Source: Hungatella sp. UBA7603
GTDB taxonomy: Bacteria > Bacillota > Clostridia > Lachnospirales > Lachnospiraceae
Direction of reading: 5' to 3'
NCBI GenBank assembly: GCA_002478865.1
Contig: DLJZ01000002.1
Coordinates: forward strand, 124,001 to 188,000
Length of the DNA stretch: 64,000 nt
Shown here: positions 26,372 to 34,201 of the stretch, piece by piece
Position numbering within the stretch: the first letter of the stretch is position 1
Layout of the letters: each line of letters starts with the position of its first letter
The notes under the pieces: generated by a model
What the model saw: only the letters and a program-made list of their open reading frames with translations
The model's database searches: none
Told to the model about the DNA's origin: nothing
Position numbers and translations under genes: made by a program

Positions 26372-27865
26372 TTATTTCTCGTCCAGTTCTTTGGACAGTG
26401 CCTCTAAGATCTGTTTTAACAGAGCCTTAGTCTCATCGACACCGTTTTTTTCACTTGAAGCAGGTTCATAACCGTTAAAAGACCGATCCGTCAGCTTTAA
26501 GAATTCCTCAGCTTTGCGGACTCCATATCCTACCTTACGGGTGTATATGAAGTTCATGGGGGAAACATTGTCTGCAGTCATTCCTGCACCTGACGTGATG
26601 CTTCCTAAGGTCATGGCCGGGAACAGATTCGTCGTTGCTCCCATACTTCCAAGGGTTGCCGGTGTGTTCACAAGAACTCTACCGACTGGTTTTTTTAATG
26701 CGAACTGACGAATTACTTCCTCGTCCCTGGAATGAATCACCAAGGTGTGACCATGGCTTTCATTTACCAAAAGGCTCATGCATTTCTCGCAAGCATGCAT
26801 CCAGTCGTGCTCAATGTAATAAGCAAGAACAGGACAAAGAAGTTCTTTTGCAAATGGATTTCTCTCAGAGATGTACTTCTGTTCGGAAACCAGAACCGTA
26901 GTCGAGTCAGGGACATCAAACCCTGCCCGCTTTGCAAGCCAGGCTGCTGGCCTTCCCATAATCTCTGCATCAGCCTTTCCGCTTTCCAGACATAGAAGAT
27001 CAATTAACATCTTTTCTTCCTGGCTGTCCATGAAATAGGCACTGTTCTTTAACATCTCTGCTTTTACTTCTGCTGCGATTACACCATCTACAACCACATA
27101 TTGTTCGGCTGCAGATACGATTCCATAATCAAAGGTTCGGCTGGTAATAATATCTGCCACGGCTTGTCTTACATCTGCGGTGCGTTCTATAAACACAGGA
27201 CCATTGCCTGTTCCACCATAGATATAAGGCTTTCCGCTTTGTGCTGCCTTTTTGCAAAACTCCGGCACTCCAGTGTTGATCACCATAGCCGCTGCGGGGT
27301 GATAAATTAGTTCCAATACACCCGCCTCTGTTACTGTCTTTAAATAACCGATGGCACCTTCCGGCAGTCCACAAGATCTTCCTGCTTCCTGCATCCGGCT
27401 AAGGAGCTTCCCAGTTACCTTTTTTGCTCTTTCATGGGGAGCAATCACGATTGGATTTCCGGATTTCACAGCGATTAACACATTATAAATCGCTGTGGAT
27501 ACGGGGCTTACTGCTGGTGTTAAGGCAGCGATGACTCCTACCGGAACACCGATATCCATAGTCTTCTTCTCAAAATCCTCTTTGAGGATTCCGACACAGG
27601 TTAAGTCTTCTAACTGTTCTTTTAGAGTTTCACAGACAAATGTGTTCTTCACAAATTTATCCTGCCAACGTCCATATCCAGTTTCTTCTGCAGATAGGAT
27701 CGCTAGTTCCTCCGCCATTTCCTTAGCCGCCACAGCAAGGGCACCTACGATAGAATCAAGCTTCTCTTGGGGGAAGGTAAGCATGCTTTCTCTGGCTTCT
27801 CGTGCGCTTTCCATTAAAATCCTGGCCTCCTGAATGGAGAGCAGGTCTTTATCTATAAAACTCAT
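26372..27865 (-). CDS. Aldehyde dehydrogenase homologue lacking the catalytic cysteine
   Basis: 497 residues from the ATG at 27865 (GGGAG eight bases upstream; an ATG two codons earlier is too close to it). It aligns along its whole length with the intact enzyme at 15924-17471. The nucleophile position in FDYGIVSAAEQ is Ser251 instead of Cys, and the NPTST segment reads SPVST, so the conserved Asn is also gone. The C-terminal amphipathic helix (TKALLKQILEALSKEL) after a linker is kept. Such a protein would not make acetyl-CoA by the normal thioester route; it may scaffold, bind NAD or form mixed oligomers. In choline clusters the gene in this place is sometimes called cutB. Confidence 0.85.
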   Translation of the reverse strand: MSFIDKDLLSIQEARILMESAREARESMLTFPQEKLDSIVGALAVAAKEMAEELAILSAEETGYGRWQDKFVKNTFVCETLKEQLEDLTCVGILKEDFEKKTMDIGVPVGVIAALTPAVSPVSTAIYNVLIAVKSGNPIVIAPHERAKKVTGKLLSRMQEAGRSCGLPEGAIGYLKTVTEAGVLELIYHPAAAMVINTGVPEFCKKAAQSGKPYIYGGTGNGPVFIERTADVRQAVADIITSRTFDYGIVSAAEQYVVVDGVIAAEVKAEMLKNSAYFMDSQEEKMLIDLLCLESGKADAEIMGRPAAWLAKRAGFDVPDSTTVLVSEQKYISERNPFAKELLCPVLAYYIEHDWMHACEKCMSLLVNESHGHTLVIHSRDEEVIRQFALKKPVGRVLVNTPATLGSMGATTNLFPAMTLGSITSGAGMTADNVSPMNFIYTRKVGYGVRKAEEFLKLTDRSFNGYEPASSEKNGVDETKALLKQILEALSKELDEK

Positions 27866-27895
27866 TTCCATATCTCCCTTCGTTCGGGATGTCTG

Positions 27896-28204
27896 TTATA
27901 CCTCTGCAGGAGCAGTGGGGATCGCATATCTCTTCACGATCTTGGCAAGATCAGGATGAGGTCTTGGGATAACCACAGAGCTGTATACTTCAGCTCCCAT
28001 ATTGCTAACAGCTTTGATTCCTGCTTCTACCGCAGTCTTACAGGCGCCGACATCACCCTGTACGATAACTGAGATATAGCCGGAAGCAACGTTCTCATAT
28101 CCAACTAGTTCTACTTCTGCTGCCTTACACATTGCATCAGCCGCTTCCAGTACGAATACCAAACCAAATGTTTCAATCGCGCCTATGGCTTCATATCTTT
28201 CCAT
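27896..28204 (-). CDS. BMC-H shell protein
   Basis: 102 residues with IGAIETFGLVFVLEAADAMCKAAEV, then GYISVIVQGDVGACKTAVEAG and VVIPRPHPDLAKI. A standard hexameric facet protein. Its pore segment ENVASGY differs from the GGG segment of the other copies, so the pore chemistry likely differs. GAGGGA lies upstream of the ATG. Confidence 0.93.
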   Translation of the reverse strand: MERYEAIGAIETFGLVFVLEAADAMCKAAEVELVGYENVASGYISVIVQGDVGACKTAVEAGIKAVSNMGAEVYSSVVIPRPHPDLAKIVKRYAIPTAPAEV

Positions 28205-28221
28205 ATACTGTTTCCCTCTCT

Positions 28222-28518
28222 TTATGCGTCAATATCATGTACTGATACAATGTCACCAACCTCTTTGATTGGTCTTGGCATAACATTATGTGCCGTCAGT
28301 TTACCGATGGCTGCGGCTGCTTCTGCGCCTGCATCTACGGAAGAACGTACTGCTGCTACATCACCCTTTACCATAATGGTAACTAATGTGGAGCCTACAT
28401 TTTCATAAGAAATCAATTCAACATCAGCTGCCTTTAACATCTTATCTGCAGCCTCCAGTGCCGGAACAAGTCCAACAGTTTCCACTAGCCCTAATGCTTC
28501 ATCTCCGTAATATCTCAC
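28222..28518 (-). CDS. BMC-H shell protein
   Basis: 98 residues with LGLVETVGLVPALEAADKM, ENVGSTLVTIMVKGDVAAVRSSVDAG and VMPRPIKEVGDI. A standard hexameric facet protein. Translation starts at a GTG with AGGAGG eleven bases upstream. It is next to the BMC-H at 27896, and the two differ clearly in pore and edge residues. Confidence 0.93.
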   Translation of the reverse strand: MRYYGDEALGLVETVGLVPALEAADKMLKAADVELISYENVGSTLVTIMVKGDVAAVRSSVDAGAEAAAAIGKLTAHNVMPRPIKEVGDIVSVHDIDA

Positions 28519-28538
28519 CTTGAGTAAACCTCCTCGAA

Positions 28539-28823
28539 TTATTTGTGGCGGTACTTTTTGTCTACGTATTTATCAACAGCTGTTTTTCCATCATCGTTGA
28601 TTTCGTAGAACATACGCAGAACTCCGTTCTTGTCCAGATCGTGGCTGCTTAAGTTTACCATTCCGTTGGCTTCCAATGACATAACATGATCAATGTAACG
28701 ATCCTTTGTAAACTGACGTTCATTGCCATATTCTGGCTTTAATGCCTCCATAATCTGATCCACGTCTGCATTTTTAACGCCATATAAATAATTTAAAACT
28801 GCTGTTCTTGCAGGTAATAACAT
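28539..28823 (-). CDS. Small winged-helix-like protein inside the microcompartment operon
   Basis: 94 residues, from the ATG at 28823 with AAGGGGAA upstream. It begins LLPARTAVLNYLYGVKNADVDQIMEAL, then RYIDHVMSLEANGMVNL and FYEINDDGKTAVDKYV. The helix-turn-helix plus wing pattern resembles short PadR- or MarR-like domains without an effector domain. It sits four bases after the second transporter gene. I infer a small regulator or adaptor; the family is not one I can name. It could tune the operon together with the MerR protein. Confidence 0.6.
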   Translation of the reverse strand: MLLPARTAVLNYLYGVKNADVDQIMEALKPEYGNERQFTKDRYIDHVMSLEANGMVNLSSHDLDKNGVLRMFYEINDDGKTAVDKYVDKKYRHK

Positions 28824-28827
28824 ACGT

Positions 28828-29826
28828 TTATTCCCCTTTCTTGAATAAATCAAGTGGATTCATAGTAACTAAAATCGCACCTAATACGATTACGATAGAA
28901 CCGATTACGATTGTAGGGGTAACTGCCTGTCCCAGGAAAAGGATACAGAAGAATACGCCCCAGAAGGCATAGGTAACATTTAAGGACATACCAACTGCAC
29001 AACCTACGGTTGAATTGCTCTTATACCAGCAAACGAAAGATACGGCTGCACTTAAGCCTGCAACTGCAAGCCAGATTACAGGTACTCCTGCTGAAAGAGT
29101 TCCGCCTAAAAGCCCGAGACCTCCAACGATAGGAAGAATTATAAATAAATCCACGATACCGGAAATGAGCTGACGTAAGTTAACTGCCACATCAGTATCA
29201 ATCATAGCTCCGCCATAAGTAGAACAAACTCCTTCTAATGCCCAGCTAATCGCTGCAACAAAGGCACAGATGATTCCTAAAGTAAAGTTAGGGCTGCCTT
29301 CTGGTTTTGCCCAGTTGATGATAATAGCTCCAATTACACACACCAACATACCAGCAGTAACTCTCTTAGTGATTTTCTGCTTTAAAAAGATCCTTGCAAA
29401 AATCGCACCGAACAAAGCGCATAACGCAGAGATCGGGATCGCATAAGCTCCAGCCAGGGCAAGGCCTACCAGGTAAGCTCCATTGGCGATCGGACCTCCT
29501 AGAATGGAACCAAGTACAATCATTTTACCAGGGAATGTGTTAAGACTTCTTCCCATCTCACGGATACGGCCGCTCTTCGCATTGTAGATTGTAAGCCAGA
29601 TGCCTGCGAAAAGATCATTTAAACCGGAACATACATAAGGTCCTGCTAAAAGTCCAGCTGCACCTGCAAGGGGAGCATAACGTCCCGCCAAAAGTACTAA
29701 GACCGTGTAGATTCCGTAGGTAAGTCCTGAAAATGCACCGGTAGATAAACCAGTCACTCTGAACTTTTTGTTGATAGCTGCCATTTGCTTATCCGCAGAT
29801 GCGGCTGTCATTCCTTGGTTGCTCAT
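28828..29826 (-). CDS. DMT-superfamily (EamA-like) transporter 2
   Basis: A 332-residue membrane protein with about ten helices. It is closely related to the protein at 30120-31100, sharing SGLNDLFAGIWLTIYN, GRSLNxFPGK, GAYAIPISA and YKSNSTVGCAVGMSLN. Relative to that copy it lacks about seven residues around helix 2. DMT proteins in choline clusters are thought to import choline or export trimethylamine; the direction is not known. Its start overlaps the stop of the BMC-H gene by one base. Confidence 0.87.
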   Translation of the reverse strand: MSNQGMTAASADKQMAAINKKFRVTGLSTGAFSGLTYGIYTVLVLLAGRYAPLAGAAGLLAGPYVCSGLNDLFAGIWLTIYNAKSGRIREMGRSLNTFPGKMIVLGSILGGPIANGAYLVGLALAGAYAIPISALCALFGAIFARIFLKQKITKRVTAGMLVCVIGAIIINWAKPEGSPNFTLGIICAFVAAISWALEGVCSTYGGAMIDTDVAVNLRQLISGIVDLFIILPIVGGLGLLGGTLSAGVPVIWLAVAGLSAAVSFVCWYKSNSTVGCAVGMSLNVTYAFWGVFFCILFLGQAVTPTIVIGSIVIVLGAILVTMNPLDLFKKGE

Positions 29827-30116
29827 TACTTAATCTCCTTCTTATCCTTTGGGAGAATTGACTCAACCTCTGCATGAGGACGTGGAATTACATGAACAGA
29901 AACTAACTCTCCAACTCTCTGTGCTGCGGCTGCGCCTGCATCAGTTGCTGCCTTAACAGCTCCAACATCACCTCTTACCATAATAGTAACAAGTCCGCCA
30001 CCTACAAATTCTTTACCCATTAATGTTACGTTTGCTGCCTTTACCATAGCGTCTGCAGCTTCAATTGAGCCAATCAGGCCCTTTGTCTCGATCATTCCTA
30101 ATGCATCATATTTCAT
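29826..30116 (-). CDS. BMC-H shell protein, near copy of the operon's last gene
   Basis: A 96-residue hexameric shell protein almost identical over 88 residues to the BMC-H at 14934-15218 (Met instead of Ile in TLMGKEF, Ser instead of Thr near the end). The lysine-rich tail differs. It lies between the two DMT transporter genes with gaps of at most three bases. AGGAGG is upstream. Confidence 0.95.
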   Translation of the reverse strand: MKYDALGMIETKGLIGSIEAADAMVKAANVTLMGKEFVGGGLVTIMVRGDVGAVKAATDAGAAAAQRVGELVSVHVIPRPHAEVESILPKDKKEIK

Positions 30117-30119
30117 TTC

Positions 30120-31100
30120 TTAATCCTCCTTTTTAGTAAACAGTTCCATTGGGTTTAGGGAAACTAAAATAGCACCTAAGATAATAATTATAGAGCCAAC
30201 TACAATTGTTGGGGTGATAGGCTGATCTATGAACAGAATACAAAATAGCACGCCCCAGAATGCGTAGGTGATGTTTAATGACATTCCTACCGCACAGCCT
30301 ACTGTACTGTTGGATTTGTACCAGCATAAATAGGAAACAGCCGCACATAATCCAGAAAGTAAAAGCCAGCCAACTGGTGGTACAGATAACATTGTACTTC
30401 CTAAAAGACCCATTCCACCTAAGATAGGCAGAATTACAAATAAATCTACGATACCTGATAACAACTGACGGATGTTGATAAGTACATCGGAATCCAGCAT
30501 AGCACTTCCGTAGGCTGCAAAAACACCTTCCAGAGCCCAGCCAACGGCTGCAATGAATGCAAAGATAATACCCAGTGTAAAGTTAGTGCTTCCTTCTGGT
30601 TTCACCCAGTTAATAACAATCGCTCCAACCACACAAATCATCATTCCTACGCCTACTCTTGGTATAATCTTCTGCTTTAAAATGATTCTTGAGAAAAACG
30701 CTCCAAAAAGGATATACATCGCTGAGATGGGGATTGCATACGCTCCCGCCATGCTAAGTCCTAATAGATAAGCGCCACTCGCGATCGGTCCGCCAACAAA
30801 AGATCCTACAAGTGAAATCTTGCCAGGAAACAGTTTAAGACTTCTGCCCAGTTCTTTAATACGTCCGGTTTTAATGTTGTAGATTGTAAGCCATATTCCT
30901 GCAAACAAATCATTAAGACCTGAAGCTACATAAGCAAGTATCAGTGCTCCTGTAAGTCCTGGAAGAACATCTGCTGCTCCTAGTAGCGGCTCATATTTAC
31001 CAGCGATCAATACGAAGGTTGTGTATAGACCATACATAAGACCGGATATGATACCCGCTGTGATACCAATTTTTTTAAATCTCTTTCGTGTTTCTGTCAT
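30120..31100 (-). CDS. DMT-superfamily (EamA-like) transporter 1
   Basis: A 326-residue protein with about ten membrane helices and the first gene of the operon. I choose the ATG at 31100 because GGGAGG lies 12 bases upstream and the longer frame would translate that site. It shares most blocks with transporter 2 but has the longer helix-2 segment (VLPGLTGALILAYVASGL). Likely choline uptake or trimethylamine efflux, inferred from position in the cut operon. Confidence 0.88.
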   Translation of the reverse strand: MTETRKRFKKIGITAGIISGLMYGLYTTFVLIAGKYEPLLGAADVLPGLTGALILAYVASGLNDLFAGIWLTIYNIKTGRIKELGRSLKLFPGKISLVGSFVGGPIASGAYLLGLSMAGAYAIPISAMYILFGAFFSRIILKQKIIPRVGVGMMICVVGAIVINWVKPEGSTNFTLGIIFAFIAAVGWALEGVFAAYGSAMLDSDVLINIRQLLSGIVDLFVILPILGGMGLLGSTMLSVPPVGWLLLSGLCAAVSYLCWYKSNSTVGCAVGMSLNITYAFWGVLFCILFIDQPITPTIVVGSIIIILGAILVSLNPMELFTKKED

Positions 31101-31251
31101 TTTTAAAATTCCTCCCCCAATTGGATTGAGCACAAAATACACTCTTTTGTTACTCTACGTTCAGCTGAAAACGTTTAGAAAACACCTCACACCAGTTAAT
31201 CAGTTAATGTTACTAATTTTCAAAAGGTGTCATGCGTTTTTCTATGCATTT

Positions 31252-31283
31252 AGTATAGGTCTTACCCCTATGGGGAATGTCAA
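31252..31283 (-). promoter_or_regulatory. MerR-type promoter of the choline microcompartment operon
   Basis: On the minus strand TTGACA (31278-31283), a 20-base spacer and TATACT (31252-31257). The spacer holds the dyad CCCCATAGGGG. Overlong spacers with a central dyad are the hallmark of MerR-family activation by DNA untwisting. Confidence 0.8.
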
Positions 31284-31395
31284 CCTGTTTTTGTTTTTTT
31301 TTAAGTCCAAAAACTGGATGAGTGATAATAATTCCTCATATGCGCCTAAATATATGTAAATCAGGTTCACATAAAATAATAAACCGTCAAAACCC

Positions 31396-31439
31396 AAAAA
31401 AACCTCTGACATAGAATCAACATGATTCTATGTCAGAGG
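31396..31439 (-). terminator. Terminator of the MerR gene
   Basis: A perfect 16-bp stem (31403-31418 with 31424-31439, CCTCTGACATAGAATC) and a five-base loop, followed by seven Ts on the minus strand. Confidence 0.9.
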
Positions 31440-31445
31440 CAGACA

Positions 31446-32276
31446 CTACCTGTAGATAGGTACATTGACCTCAGTAACAAATTCATCTGGGTCCCTGGTG
31501 GTCCAATAGTCCACCACATACCGTTCATAACTCTCCTTGCCGCATTTATAACCTTTTTTCTCGGCCCAGGTAAGTATCCTCTCGTATTCTTCATCGATCG
31601 TATCAAGATTCCCGATGTGATAAACGGAAGCAGTCATAAACCCTCCATAGACCTGGCGGTCCATACATTCCGTACAGGGATGAATCGCTTCCTGCATGAT
31701 GGTGGCACGCTTACAGGTGCCTTTCATCTTGTCCTCAAAGGACTGGAACTTTAAGATCACTGCTCCAGTAATCTCATTCTCTGCCCGTTCTAAGTAATTC
31801 GTCCATTCTATATTAATGACCGATTCCATATAGTTGTAATCAAAATCCTGTTCCAGGCAACAGTATGTAACTGCCGGAATATACTTTACCGCAACGTCGT
31901 GGACATCGTTTTCCCGCACCATCTTAGCTTCCTGGATCAGCTCATACCAGTCTTTTACCGCAATATAGCTGTTATGGATCTGCTGCTCTTGAAAGCGGAG
32001 CTGTTCAATCTTGTTACGGAAATTCTGCTCAAGATAGTAATACGTGTTTCCTTCCACGAGCCCTTGCATCTCTTCCAGCTTAAATCCCATCTGTTTATAA
32101 TACTTTACAACCGGGACGGTAAGAAGCGTTTCTTTATTATAATACCGGTAACTATTCTCCTTACAGATCATATCTGGAGATATAATACCGATCTTATCAT
32201 AAAAACGCAGTGCCTTTGTAGAAATATTGCAAATCTTACTTACTTCTCCTATAGAAAATAATTTTTCGTCTTTCAT
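31446..32276 (-). CDS. MerR-family regulator with GyrI-like effector domain
   Basis: 276 residues. Residues 6-75 are a MerR winged helix (FSIGEVSKICNISTKALRFYDKIGII, NSYRYYNKETLL). A coiled-coil (about 80-115) follows, and the C-terminal ~150 residues form a GyrI-like effector-binding domain (VAVKYIPAVTYC, CMDRQVYGGFMTASVY). It is immediately upstream of the choline operon. Both its own promoter and that of the operon have 20-base spacers with dyads, so it probably controls both. The ligand is presumably choline or a related amine. Confidence 0.9.
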   Translation of the reverse strand: MKDEKLFSIGEVSKICNISTKALRFYDKIGIISPDMICKENSYRYYNKETLLTVPVVKYYKQMGFKLEEMQGLVEGNTYYYLEQNFRNKIEQLRFQEQQIHNSYIAVKDWYELIQEAKMVRENDVHDVAVKYIPAVTYCCLEQDFDYNYMESVINIEWTNYLERAENEITGAVILKFQSFEDKMKGTCKRATIMQEAIHPCTECMDRQVYGGFMTASVYHIGNLDTIDEEYERILTWAEKKGYKCGKESYERYVVDYWTTRDPDEFVTEVNVPIYR

Positions 32277-32355
32277 GTAAGCCCCCGTAGTATAGTCCTG
32301 TCTACATCATCTGGTTCATTTGCCTTTTCTACACGCCCCATGTACATATATCCTA

Positions 32356-32387
32356 AGTATAATCCTTCCTGTATAGGGGAAGGTCAA
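32356..32387 (-). promoter_or_regulatory. MerR-type promoter of the MerR gene
   Basis: TTGACC (32382-32387), a 20-base spacer and TATACT (32356-32361) on the minus strand. The dyad CCTTCC / GGAAGG overlaps the spacer. Both this and the operon promoter begin TTGAC and TTCCCC in the same positions. Confidence 0.75.
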
Positions 32388-32446
32388 CTACCACTTATAT
32401 AACTATCTTAATCCATAAAGCTGATTTTGAAAAGTATTAAAATATG

Positions 32447-32492
32447 TAAAAAAAGGCCGCAGGCTCTTGATCTTATCGAATCACCTGCGGCC
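32447..32492 (-). terminator. Thioredoxin gene terminator
   Basis: A stem GGCCGCAGG / CCTGCGGCC (32455-32463 with 32484-32492), followed by seven or more Ts on the minus strand. Confidence 0.9.
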
Positions 32493-32499
32493 ATAAGAA

Positions 32500-32820
32500 T
32501 TACTTTAAACGATCTACCATTTCCATGATCTCTTTTTTGGACTTTACACCTACAGAAGTAACTTCAAGCTTGCCGTCCTTAAAGATGCCTACAGTTGGAA
32601 TGCTCATTACCTTAAACTGGCCTGCCAGTTCCTGGTTTTCGTCTACGTCAATTTTACCAACCTTTAAATCAGGAATATTATCTGATGCTATCTCATCCAT
32701 AATTGGTGCAAACATCTTGCAAGGACCACACCAAGTTGCCCAGAAATCAACAAGCACGATGCCCTTACTATTCACTACCTCTGATTCAAAATTATTCTGT
32801 GTTAATGTTACGACTGCCAT
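32500..32820 (-). CDS. trxA: Thioredoxin
   Basis: A 106-residue cytosolic thioredoxin with the redox motif WCGPC (Cys31, Cys34), the buried Asp in LVDFWATW and the cis-proline in MSIPT. It keeps protein thiols reduced. TAAGGAGG precedes the ATG. It has its own promoter with a leader of about 135 bases and its own terminator, so it is monocistronic. Confidence 0.96.
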   Translation of the reverse strand: MAVVTLTQNNFESEVVNSKGIVLVDFWATWCGPCKMFAPIMDEIASDNIPDLKVGKIDVDENQELAGQFKVMSIPTVGIFKDGKLEVTSVGVKSKKEIMEMVDRLK

Positions 32821-32963
32821 ATATATTCCTCCTTAATTAAAATGATCCTTATACCATGTAATTTGACTCATTTTATAGTTTTATCATAATTGTTCGGATT
32901 ATCCTGTGTTTTAATATAATTATAAAAAACTGTAACCGTTGTAATATCAGATTGCTTACTGTT

Positions 32964-32992
32964 ATTATAAAAGTTACAGTTGTATTTGTCAA
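32964..32992 (-). promoter_or_regulatory. Sigma-A promoter of the thioredoxin gene
   Basis: A full consensus: TTGACA (32987-32992), 17 bases, TATAAT (32964-32969). CTGTAAC in the spacer and GTTACAG about 40 bases downstream form an inverted pair that could bind a regulator. Confidence 0.85.
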
Positions 32993-33001
32993 CACATTTT
33001 T

Positions 33002-34201
33002 TTATTCATTCATATCAAAGCCCAGAAGACGGATCTTTTTCAAGAAATTTTCCTTGTAACTATCAATTCCATTCTGCTCCGGCTGTTCTATTCCAGCATT
33101 GAACTTATCCCGCTCCATCACCTCGGAAGAAATCTTGCCGCCCTGGTAACCACCACTTAATTCTAGGCGAAGGCTTGATTTGCCGTTATCGGTGTCGATG
33201 TTTAAGCTTGATATCTGGAAAGAACGTTTCCCCTCTATTCCATATCCAAAGTACAGTTTGGAATCAAAGGCAAAACTTCTTTCATTTAAAGATACATTCC
33301 CGCTTAGGGAAATCCCTTGGTTATTTTCCATGGTTAACGTAAAAGTTCCAAGTCCCTCCACATCAATCTTGTTTAAGTTCATGTTCTTATCAATGGAGAT
33401 CGTGATACGCTTAGATTCCCCTTGGGTTTTATCATCTTTAAGCATCTGACCCCATTCCTTCATATCCTTTAATGGGCCGTCTAAGACGAAATCGCCCACC
33501 TCATTTAAGAAGGAATCAAACACAGCCGCAGGAACATCAGCCTCTATGACAACACCGCTTTTGTCTCTGCTGACAAACCTAATCTGGCTTTTCGCCATCA
33601 TATGTATGGAATCTTTCCCAATGGTCTCAAGCTGATTCTTCACCTTGCTCTTTTTTCCTGGAGTCAAGGTGAACCCAAGGGAATTTTTCAAAGATTCCTG
33701 AGTGGTCTGAGCGGATATCTGTGTGATTCCAGGAATATGGAATACCACATTTTCGTTGTCCGCCCAATAAGAGATGCCTTCCCTGATGGCTCCTAGGAAA
33801 TACACGTTAAGGCTTCCCTGAGAAAAACCGTCATCCTCACTGCGCTGCTCTGTAAAGGAGATTCCAAGACCTGCTGGGAGGAGAAGGACAGAATGTCCAT
33901 TCCACCTCACTTCATCTGCTACCAGTTTTAGATGGTCCTCGTAAGCATTTCCAACTCCCTCATCCTGATTCCACAAGGTGAAAAGCTCCTCTTTCGTCTG
34001 AAGTGCAGAACGAGTCAAATAAAATTTGGCGTAATACCTAGGCACCACATACCAGACAACGCATAAGACAATCGCCAAGGTCAAAACCACGGCACACAAC
34101 CTGATTACCCATGGCTTTACTCCCGGTATGTGAAGTTTCTTTTTATTGTTAGAACATTCCTGTTTCACTGAGTTTTTCTTCAAAGAATTCATTAAGTTCA
34201 T
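33002..34201 (-). CDS. Membrane-anchored extracellular protein, function unknown
   Basis: About 399 residues, from the ATG at 34201 (AGAAGG upstream; a second ATG three codons on is possible). After ~30 basic residues comes a single transmembrane helix (WVIRLCAVVLTLAIVLCVVWYV is interrupted by no charge after its Arg). The rest is predicted extracellular, with alternating hydrophobic residues in its second half, suggesting beta structure. I do not recognise the family. It overlaps the upstream YhgE-like gene by about 50 bases, so the two are likely cotranscribed and may act together at the cell surface. Confidence 0.6.
   Translation of the reverse strand: MNLMNSLKKNSVKQECSNNKKKLHIPGVKPWVIRLCAVVLTLAIVLCVVWYVVPRYYAKFYLTRSALQTKEELFTLWNQDEGVGNAYEDHLKLVADEVRWNGHSVLLLPAGLGISFTEQRSEDDGFSQGSLNVYFLGAIREGISYWADNENVVFHIPGITQISAQTTQESLKNSLGFTLTPGKKSKVKNQLETIGKDSIHMMAKSQIRFVSRDKSGVVIEADVPAAVFDSFLNEVGDFVLDGPLKDMKEWGQMLKDDKTQGESKRITISIDKNMNLNKIDVEGLGTFTLTMENNQGISLSGNVSLNERSFAFDSKLYFGYGIEGKRSFQISSLNIDTDNGKSSLRLELSGGYQGGKISSEVMERDKFNAGIEQPEQNGIDSYKENFLKKIRLLGFDMNE

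Larger units (their letters stand above)
31101..31445. other. Control region between MerR gene and microcompartment operon
   Basis: It contains the MerR terminator (31396-31439), the operon promoter with dyad (31252-31283) and a leader of about 145 bases. The leader has a weak possible hairpin formed by ACACCT and AGGTGT arms. No gene seen. Confidence 0.65.

Noticed and set aside
14934..31100. A missing BMC-T shell gene as a sign of an incomplete locus
   Set aside because: I found no tandem-domain BMC protein, but choline GRM1/GRM2-type loci are known to manage with BMC-H and BMC-P only.
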